NCBI GenBank assembly: GCA_021106655.1
Contig: JAIOTT010000364.1
Coordinates: forward strand, 1 to 9,463
Length of the DNA: 9,463 bases
Direction: 5' to 3'
Origin: Bacteroidales bacterium
GTDB taxonomy: Bacteria > Bacteroidota > Bacteroidia > Bacteroidales > SMBSF77
This document shows, one piece after another, positions 1 to 6,300 of the stretch. Below the pieces are notes generated by a model. That model made no database searches, was not told the DNA's origin, and saw only the letters and a list, made by a program, of their open reading frames with translations. Made by a program: the position numbers and the translations under genes. The first letter of the stretch is position 1, and each line of letters begins with the position of its first letter.

Positions 1-3000
1 ACCACGTATTGAAAATATCTTTCATCTTCACTGAGAGTGTTATCATCATTAATATCTTCAATATTTGGAAGAGTTGTTGCCAGGGTTGGGTATTTTTCAC
101 CATGCGGATTCTGGTCGGAGGTGGGGGAGTTACCATCAGGATTATTAAAGTTTTTGTATCTTTCAAGAATACTGCTATATTTGGAATCATTATCATAATC
201 ATTGCCTCTGAAATAATGATAATTATCGCCAGAAGGATCACTCAGAAATTCATTATATGCAGGTAGATTAACTATTGCACCAACATCAGACAAGAAGCCT
301 GCATAAAAACTTTCTTCATCAGTATTTCTGAGGCCATCATAACCAACATCCTGGTATGGTCGGGATGAAGCTTCATTATCAAATGCTCCAACCAGTGATT
401 GAAGTGTTGGTACTCTTCCCCATATAGTTGTATCAACATTTTCAACGAGGTCAGAAGTTGGTAGACCATCCTCATAGCTTTTTCTGGAATCACGTAGAAT
501 ATCTTCTGAAATATCACCAAGGTTAAAGAACAGTTGACCACCTGTGCTGTTTGGATCATCAGCAAAAGGATCCATCATCCAGAATTCTATATATTCAACA
601 TTCGTAGCTTCAAAATCGGTTGTTTCAATTTTTCTCATAATTCCACCCCATCTGCTATCAGGGTTCTCCAGCTTTCCGTCAGCATCAATTCCCTTGGAAT
701 AATCAGTTGCATCAGTGTCAAAGTTATAAGGTCCTCTTTCTTCAGGGTAAAAAGCAAGGTTAAAGACCGGGATATCCATAGGGATACCATTATCCGGTTC
801 TTTGTTTGGAAATACTTCATTCTCCGGGATCACACGAACAGAATTTTTTGAAAGCTCAGTCTTATCTATATTTGGAGGTTTCAGGCTACCGCTTTTATCA
901 TAAAACAGTGGATCAATCACATACCATGCAAGTCGGGCTCTGTTGTAACCATAAATAAGCCCTGTGCCCAATGCAGCTTCAGGGAACATGCCGGGATTAG
1001 TTTGCCCCTGAGGAGTACTTGCAAGAAACCAGCGACTTATATTTTTAAGGTCAATAGTAGATTTACTACCTTCAAAATCATCAATATATGATGTTCCGGC
1101 TTTACCTACTGCCTTTGAATGCCCGGGAATGAAATGTGCAAATTCACCATCCATTGTTACCCTTGAAGGTGCTTTGGTGCTGTAAAATGGTAATTTGTCT
1201 ATTAACTTAGTAACAAAACGGGAATTTTTCTGAAAAGCAAAATCCATTCCCCATATGGTATTTGATATAGGTTCATCACCATAATTAACTTTCTGGGTAA
1301 GCGGACGTTCGTGCAAATTTAAAATGGTTGCTCCAATATTTAAGTCATTGTTTACCAGGTAATCAATATGAGTACCCATCATACGTCTGGTCTGTATATT
1401 AAAAAGAGTATTACTTTCAAGTGAAATATTTATCGGTGTACCTGAGTTCAAAATACCTTCATTTATAATTCTAACTCTTCCTAATGTGTAGTCAACAGTA
1501 TAATCCACATTTTCTGTTAAGACAATTCCACCAGCTGTAACAACAACTGATCCCTGTGGGACATTCATCGCATTTAAAGAGATTTCCGATCCTGAGGCAG
1601 ATTTATAAAAACCTTCTAAAAGGAATTTGTTTTTGTCGGGGTACTGCTGCGCCCCGGTTTTAGTCATAGTATAAAGAGAATCATATGCATATTTATCTGC
1701 AACAGCCGGATCATTGATTGCTTTTCTCAGATCTTCACCAAAGGGTTCAAGTAAGGTAAAATAAATTCTGCCATTAGAAGCCTGAATAGTTCCTCCTTGT
1801 GATGCAGCACCATCAATAAAGTCGAAAACACCATCATAAGGCGGATTTAACTGTTGATCCAGATTATCAAGATTCAAAGCCCTTATCAAAGGAACTCCAG
1901 CAATATCTCCCTCTGTAATATAACCTGTAGGAACACCTTCTGTGCCACCTTCATAAAGAATATTAAGAACAAAGTCTTCGGGATTAACCTGGTAGGCACC
2001 GATGGAATACACATTTTTCATCATGAGGTTCCAAAGCGGTATTCTTGTGTTAATACTTGTGGATCTTAGTAGTTTAACAATCAGGCACTGGGGAGAGCTT
2101 ACACCTTCATCAGAGAATTCACCAACCTGGTAAATGCTGTCTTCACCTATCACAGTATATTGAAAAGCAACTGCAAGAATCTGATCAGAATTTAGGGATG
2201 TGTTAAGAGAAATAAATCCCAGCTTGGAGTTGAATGTGTATTCTGAAGGATTTAATTTTCTTGCGTTTTCAACTTTTTCAAAATCTATTCCGGAAACAAA
2301 ATCAAAAGTACCTTTGAGATAGTTTGAAACAGCATTGATGTCTCTTATCTGGTTAAGATCCAATTGTGACAGCAGATCATTGGCAAAATTAGAAGGAATT
2401 TGTTTTGCACCCGGAGTTGGACTAATTACATCTGTGTTATATGGATGGTATTCACCAAGATCCATGAAAGCTACAATGTTTCTGTTATCTTGAACAGCAG
2501 AACCGATAGTGGTTCGCCACACCTCAATTTTTGTTATGGTGATTGGTGAGCTAATTAGTGGTAATGTTTCCAGGGCACCATTATAATGCTCTCTGGTATA
2601 TTGGGATAGGAAGAAATGCTTATTTTCTTCATATTGGTCAACAGAAAATTCGAAAGTGTTAGTGGTTGCTCCTCCTTCAACGGTAATACTTGATGACTCA
2701 CTTTTTTGTTGAGAAAAGACTGTAGTTACTGTTGTCCGGCCAAATTGAAGTTCTGTTTTTATACCAAATAAACTCTGGCTACCTGTAATAAGTGTACTTG
2801 TTAATGGAAGAGTGACATCCCCGGCTTCAATCAGTTGGATTATCTCATCTTCCTTACCCTCATATTTGAGTTTTAACTTATTATCAAAATCAAATGTTGC
2901 TTCTGTATTATAATTGGTATTGAATTCAATTTTATCACCAATTTTTGCCATAACACTCATTTGGATTTTTTGCTTGAAATCGAAGTTAACCGTTCGTCTT

Positions 3001-3572
3001 TGTCTGACGTCAAGTGTTGGATCCTCACGGTTGTTGGCAATTATTCCGAATGTAAGTTCAGCTGATCCTTGTGGACGAATATCGATAGTATTTCCGCCAA
3101 ATATTCTATCGAAAACCTCATTACCTACACGGATCTCAGGGATAAGGCCTTTTCTGCCATCCATACCTGATGCTTTTGCCCGTTGCTGAAAATAACTCTT
3201 CAGGGAATTTTCCATGTCATATTTCAGGTATTCTTCAAAAGACATGGTATTAGGAACGCGATAATTTAAATCACCAATTTTTTTATAAAAGATGTACTCA
3301 TTATTGATGGGGTCGTATTCAATGGTGGTTGTGATGTTAGCAGGATCATTCAAAAGTATTCCTCCTGTATTTTCTGTCCCGTCAAAAGGATAAGTTTCTT
3401 CATTGAGCGGATATGGGAGGTCGATATTTGAAGTGTCACCACCCGGAATAGAATCAGGTGGATTTGAATAAGAAAACCTGATGGGGTTCACAGATGCATA
3501 AGTATCCCATACACTAACAAGGATAAAAAGTACAAAAGAGAGTTTCAGGAAATATTTTATAACTTGCTCCAA
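1..3572 (-). CDS. sprA: SprA, outer-membrane translocon of the type IX secretion system (N-terminal half; 3' end outside window)
   Basis: The minus strand is open without a stop from 3587 to the left edge, giving about 1190 codons of a family usually near 2400 residues, so the C-terminal half is missing. SprA forms the very large outer-membrane beta-barrel through which type IX cargo leaves the cell, and it is needed for gliding in gliding species. Family-typical stretches read from the sequence are VPQGSVVVTAGG (about residue 671), YIDDFEGSKST (about 829), a YNRARLAWYVIDP segment, EYIEFWMMDPF (ending near 1003) and GGQLFFNLGDISEDILRDS (from about 1011). The frame has no ATG until codon 110. 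The chosen start is TTG at 3572, because it gives a signal peptide: a short charged n-region (EQVIKYFLK), a hydrophobic core (LSFVLFILVSVW) and a possible cleavage site near DTYA-S. An in-frame TAA lies at 3588-3590. It follows ruvA by 44 bp and is probably in the same transcript. Family assignment is very secure; the exact start is moderately so. Confidence 0.95.
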   Translation of the reverse strand, partial: MEQVIKYFLKLSFVLFILVSVWDTYASVNPIRFSYSNPPDSIPGGDTSNIDLPYPLNEETYPFDGTENTGGILLNDPANITTTIEYDPINNEYIFYKKIGDLNYRVPNTMSFEEYLKYDMENSLKSYFQQRAKASGMDGRKGLIPEIRVGNEVFDRIFGGNTIDIRPQGSAELTFGIIANNREDPTLDVRQRRTVNFDFKQKIQMSVMAKIGDKIEFNTNYNTEATFDFDNKLKLKYEGKEDEIIQLIEAGDVTLPLTSTLITGSQSLFGIKTELQFGRTTVTTVFSQQKSESSSITVEGGATTNTFEFSVDQYEENKHFFLSQYTREHYNGALETLPLISSPITITKIEVWRTTIGSAVQDNRNIVAFMDLGEYHPYNTDVISPTPGAKQIPSNFANDLLSQLDLNQIRDINAVSNYLKGTFDFVSGIDFEKVENARKLNPSEYTFNSKLGFISLNTSLNSDQILAVAFQYTVIGEDSIYQVGEFSDEGVSSPQCLIVKLLRSTSINTRIPLWNLMMKNVYSIGAYQVNPEDFVLNILYEGGTEGVPTGYITEGDIAGVPLIRALNLDNLDQQLNPPYDGVFDFIDGAASQGGTIQASNGRIYFTLLEPFGEDLRKAINDPAVADKYAYDSLYTMTKTGAQQYPDKNKFLLEGFYKSASGSEISLNAMNVPQGSVVVTAGGIVLTENVDYTVDYTLGRVRIINEGILNSGTPINISLESNTLFNIQTRRMMGTHIDYLVNNDLNIGATILNLHERPLTQKVNYGDEPISNTIWGMDFAFQKNSRFVTKLIDKLPFYSTKAPSRVTMDGEFAHFIPGHSKAVGKAGTSYIDDFEGSKSTIDLKNISRWFLASTPQGQTNPGMFPEAALGTGLIYGYNRARLAWYVIDPLFYDKSGSLKPPNIDKTELSKNSVRVIPENEVFPNKEPDNGIPMDIPVFNLAFYPEERGPYNFDTDATDYSKGIDADGKLENPDSRWGGIMRKIETTDFEATNVEYIEFWMMDPFADDPNSTGGQLFFNLGDISEDILRDSRKSYEDGLPTSDLVENVDTTIWGRVPTLQSLVGAFDNEASSRPYQDVGYDGLRNTDEESFYAGFLSDVGAIVNLPAYNEFLSDPSGDNYHYFRGNDYDNDSKYSSILERYKNFNNPDGNSPTSDQNPHGEKYPTLATTLPNIEDINDDNTLSEDERYFQYV

Positions 3573-3616
3573 AAGAAATCCAATTTTTTAATCTGCTATT
3601 CCTAGTATGTTTTTGC

Positions 3617-4201
3617 CTATAATATTTTTAAAGCATCTTTTATTAATTGTTCAACCGTAAATGGCGAACTTTTTGTTTTAAGGATTTTATCAAGAGCCTT
3701 TACAGCTGCGTTTTTAGTAAACCCCAGAATCAATAAACCTGATAACGCTTCTTCTTTTAGTGTATTGTATGATGTTTCGAAAATTTCTGTGATGTTTTTA
3801 TCTTTACTGAGTTTGTCTTTGAGGTCGACGATAATTCTCTGTGCAGATTTTGCACCAATTCCCTTAACTGATTGTAGTACAGAAACATTATTAGTGGTTA
3901 TAGCTTCAATGATTTCTTTCGATGTCAGGGATGAAAGAATCATTCGTGCAGTGTTTGCTCCAACACCAGAAACAGATATTAAATGACGAAAAAGCTCCCT
4001 TTCTTCTTCCCTAGCAAATCCGTAAAGAGTCATTGCATCTTCACGAACAACAAAATGAGTTAATATTCTGCATATTTCCTTATCCTTGATATGCGAAAAA
4101 GTATTTAAGGAAATATTTATCATATAACCTATCCCACCGGTTTCTATAATTACATATGCAGGATTTATTTCAGTTATTTTTCCTTCGATATATGAATACA
4201 T
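3617..4201 (-). CDS. ruvA: Holliday junction branch migration complex subunit RuvA
   Basis: This 194-residue protein is close to the usual RuvA length of about 200. RuvA binds four-way DNA junctions as a tetramer and loads the RuvB motor for branch migration in recombinational repair; it acts in the cytoplasm. Residues 1-62 form the N-terminal OB-fold, including the conserved VREDAMTLYGF stretch; E54 and D55 correspond to the acidic pin of the family. Two helix-hairpin-helix DNA-binding motifs follow: ISVSGVGANTARMIL (75-89) and LQSVKGIGAKSAQRIIVDL (109-127). After a charged linker, residues of about 145-194 match the small C-terminal domain III that contacts RuvB. The start ATG at 4201 gives a normal family N-terminus (MYSYIEGKI). 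It is the first gene of the minus-strand pair ruvA-sprA, with a candidate promoter about 160 bp upstream. No damage is visible. Confidence 0.97.
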   Translation of the reverse strand: MYSYIEGKITEINPAYVIIETGGIGYMINISLNTFSHIKDKEICRILTHFVVREDAMTLYGFAREEERELFRHLISVSGVGANTARMILSSLTSKEIIEAITTNNVSVLQSVKGIGAKSAQRIIVDLKDKLSKDKNITEIFETSYNTLKEEALSGLLILGFTKNAAVKALDKILKTKSSPFTVEQLIKDALKIL

Positions 4202-4361
4202 TACGTTATTTATTATTTGAGATTATTTTATAATTCGCTAGCAGATAATGTTTTACGCTAGGTACTATGCTCCATACTCCATCCAGCCATTGAGATATAT
4301 TATATTGTCGATAAACAAATTAGTTAACAAGTTTTATCTATTCCCTTCAATAGAAAACACG

Positions 4362-4369
4362 CAAAAGTA
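4362..4369 (-). promoter_or_regulatory. Candidate -7 element for ruvA-sprA
   Basis: The plus strand reads CAAAAGTA, which is TACTTTTG on the minus strand, a full match to the Bacteroidetes TAnnTTTG element, followed by C. Transcription would begin near 4355, giving a leader of about 150 bases before ruvA. No good -33 TTG/TTTG is seen at the usual distance, so this is a motif match only. Confidence 0.45.
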
Positions 4370-4452
4370 CAATTTTATTTTATCCTTTATTTTTTTGGTT
4401 AGAATTTGGCAAAAAAATATTTTATATAAGGATAAGATTAGTATTTGTTTTA

Positions 4453-4460
4453 TATATTTG
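4453..4460 (+). promoter_or_regulatory. Candidate -7 element for pckA
   Basis: TATATTTG, followed by CAC, is a full match to the Bacteroidetes sigma-ABfr -7 consensus TAnnTTTG. The expected transcription start is near 4465-4468, leaving a leader of about 50 bases before the ATG at 4519. No clear -33 TTTG is found 19-21 bases upstream; the nearest is at 4405-4408. The position argues against the alternative pckA start at 4465. Confidence 0.55.
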
Positions 4461-4518
4461 CACTTTGATTAATGTAAATAATGAATATAATATTCACACA
4501 CAATTAAAAGTATTTAAT

Positions 4519-6162
4519 ATGGATTTAAAAGCAAAATTATTAGAGGCTATTGAAGCGCACAGCAATGTTAAAGCTAATGTTGAAAGAGAAGTGATTATTC
4601 AGGAGACTGTTGATAACAAGGAAGTGATAATTGCTGAAGGCGGAGCTCTTGCTACCTGGACTCCTGTTGATTCAAATGGACGAAGCCCAAAGGATACTGT
4701 GATGGTAAAAAGGTCAGAAAGCGAACATCTTATCGATTGGAACTCCCCCAATAACATTCCTATTGATGAAGAAACATTTAATATGGCATTTTTAGAAGCT
4801 ATTGATTATCTTAAGGAGTCAGAAAAAGTGTATGTAATGGATAGGGTTGTCGGGGCAGATTCCAGATATGCTATGCCAGTAAAATCTGTTGGAAATTTTG
4901 CTTTAACTGCACTTTTTTGTGATAATATGTTCAGGCCGATTCCTGATGATATTGAAAAAAGCAGTTTTTATGGGAAAGACTTTTATCTTCTCACTCTTCC
5001 GTATGATAAGCTGGATGCTTCTAAATATGAAGGACGACTCAGAAAGCTTCCTAACGGTGATACCAGTGATATGATAGTTGCAATGGATTTCGACAGACGT
5101 CTCGGGGTTGTTGTCGGATCAGCTTATGGTGGAAGCGTTAAAAAATCAATATTTACAGTAATGAATTATTACCTTCCATTAGAGGGTATTCTTCCATTGC
5201 ATTGTTCTGCAAATGAGGGTGAAAATGGTGAATCAGCTCTATTGCTTGGTTTATCAGGCACAGGCAAAACATCTCTTTCTGCTGATCCTACAAGAGCGCT
5301 TTTGGGTGACGACGAACATGGATGGGATGAAAATGGTATTGCCAATTTCGAAAATGGTTGCTATGCTAAAATGATTGATATTGACCCGGTAAAAGAAAAG
5401 GATATTTTTGATGCTGTAATGCATAAGGATGATTATCTTAAACATGGAGTAATAATAGAAAATGCCATGATCTATCCTGATGGTAAAATTGATTATTTCG
5501 ATGACAGGTTAACACCAAATTCCAGGGCCTCTTATCCATTAACATATTTAAGAAACATTAAAGAATCATCAGTTGCCGGACATCCAAAGACTATACTCTT
5601 CCTCACAGCAGATGCTTATGGGGTATTACCTCCTGTTTCCCGTTTAAATAAGGATCAGGCAATGCTTTGGTTCCTTATGGGTTATACAAGTAAACTGGCC
5701 GGAACAGAAACCGGAGTTACTGAACCTCAGGCGACTTTTTCCAGGTTCTTTGGCCAACCTTTTATGCCTGCTAATCCAGATGTTTATGCTGGCATGCTTG
5801 GCGAAAAAATGGAAAAATACAATACCAAAGTTTATCTGATTAACACAGGATGGAGTGGAGGTGGATACGGTGTTGGAAAACGTATCGATATTGACCTTAC
5901 CCGTGCAATGGTAAATGCTGCACTGTCAGGAGATCTGGAAAATGTGGAATTTGTGACAAATGATCTGTTCCACCTTGATATTCCAAAATCTTGTCCCGGA
6001 GTACCTGGTAATATTTTATTCCCCAAAAATACATGGGATGATAAAGAAGGCTTCGATAAAGTTGCTGAAAAATTAGCCAAGTCTTTTAGTGATCAGTTTG
6101 ATAAAGCTTATGGGAATAAAAATATCAGTGGAGATATTGAAAAGGAATGCCCAGGTAAATAA
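4519..6162 (+). CDS. pckA: Phosphoenolpyruvate carboxykinase (ATP)
   Basis: PckA interconverts oxaloacetate + ATP and PEP + CO2 + ADP in the cytoplasm, either as the first committed step of gluconeogenesis or, in some fermenters, in the carboxylating direction. From the ATG at 4519 the protein has 547 residues, near the 540 of E. coli PckA. Visible motifs are GRSPKD (54-59, substrate-binding Arg55), the metal-binding pair K209 and H228 with the same 19-residue spacing as in E. coli, the P-loop GLSGTGKT (244-251), the kinase-2 motif GDDEHGW (263-269) with metal-binding D265, and R336 in NSRASYP. A glycine-rich NTGWSGGGYGVGKR stretch (442-455) is also typical. The frame is open upstream to an ATG at 4465, but those 18 residues are not family-like and begin at the expected transcription start, so 4519 is preferred. 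There is no Shine-Dalgarno; the upstream bases are A/T-rich, as is usual in this phylum. The gene ends in a strong terminator, so it is probably monocistronic. Confidence 0.97.
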   Translation: MDLKAKLLEAIEAHSNVKANVEREVIIQETVDNKEVIIAEGGALATWTPVDSNGRSPKDTVMVKRSESEHLIDWNSPNNIPIDEETFNMAFLEAIDYLKESEKVYVMDRVVGADSRYAMPVKSVGNFALTALFCDNMFRPIPDDIEKSSFYGKDFYLLTLPYDKLDASKYEGRLRKLPNGDTSDMIVAMDFDRRLGVVVGSAYGGSVKKSIFTVMNYYLPLEGILPLHCSANEGENGESALLLGLSGTGKTSLSADPTRALLGDDEHGWDENGIANFENGCYAKMIDIDPVKEKDIFDAVMHKDDYLKHGVIIENAMIYPDGKIDYFDDRLTPNSRASYPLTYLRNIKESSVAGHPKTILFLTADAYGVLPPVSRLNKDQAMLWFLMGYTSKLAGTETGVTEPQATFSRFFGQPFMPANPDVYAGMLGEKMEKYNTKVYLINTGWSGGGYGVGKRIDIDLTRAMVNAALSGDLENVEFVTNDLFHLDIPKSCPGVPGNILFPKNTWDDKEGFDKVAEKLAKSFSDQFDKAYGNKNISGDIEKECPGK

Positions 6163-6177
6163 GTTAACATTATTTAT

Positions 6178-6203
6178 AACCCCGGTTTTCCGGGGTTTTT
6201 TTT
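6178..6203 (+). terminator. Rho-independent terminator after pckA
   Basis: A perfect stem CCCCGG (6180-6185), loop TTTT, CCGGGG (6190-6195) is followed by eight T residues (6196-6203). The two A residues before the stem can pair with the first Ts to extend it. It begins 15 bases after the pckA stop and should strongly separate pckA from maeB. Confidence 0.93.
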
Positions 6204-6268
6204 GCTTTTGTTTTTTAGAATTAAAAATTTTATATATAAACCTGAATTCTTAAGTAATTTTTTTGAGA

Positions 6269-6276
6269 TTAATTTG
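6269..6276 (+). promoter_or_regulatory. Weak candidate -7 element for maeB
   Basis: TTAATTTG differs from TAnnTTTG at one position and would give a leader of roughly 18 bases. Because a strong terminator lies upstream, maeB should have its own promoter somewhere in 6204-6300. This is the best match I found in that AT-rich stretch, and no -33 element supports it. Confidence 0.25.
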
Positions 6277-6300
6277 TTTTTAATAAAATAATATACTGTT

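Larger units (their letters stand above)
4202..4518. other. Divergent intergenic region between ruvA and pckA
   Basis: This 317-bp, strongly AT-rich spacer separates the two divergent groups. I see one Bacteroidetes-type -7 element in each direction (4453-4460 plus, 4362-4369 minus). A less AT-rich patch at about 4236-4290 holds CGCTAG twice, exactly 20 bp apart (4236-4241 and 4256-4261), and CTCCAT twice, 7 bp apart (4270-4275 and 4277-4282). No RNA gene or convincing small gene was found. The 74-codon open frame at 4248-4472 has a composition expected of AT-rich noncoding DNA and runs across the pckA promoter candidate. Confidence 0.7.

Noticed and set aside
9..851. Open frames of 61-105 codons on both strands within this stretch
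   Set aside because: They lie inside the continuous sprA reading frame on the minus strand, which has clear SprA motifs here; these are shadows in other frames.
4305..4330. Small hairpin TTGT...ACAA and a GTTAAC palindrome in the spacer
   Set aside because: Too short and AT-rich to separate from chance, with no T-run or promoter context.
4248..4472. A 74-codon plus-strand open frame before pckA
   Set aside because: Its Ile/Tyr/Phe/Lys-rich composition is what AT-rich noncoding DNA gives, it spans the pckA promoter candidate, and no start signal or family feature supports it.
5254..6080. Minus-strand open frames of 63 and 82 codons within pckA
   Set aside because: They are antisense to well-conserved PckA motifs (P-loop, kinase-2, glycine-rich loop) and have no features of their own.
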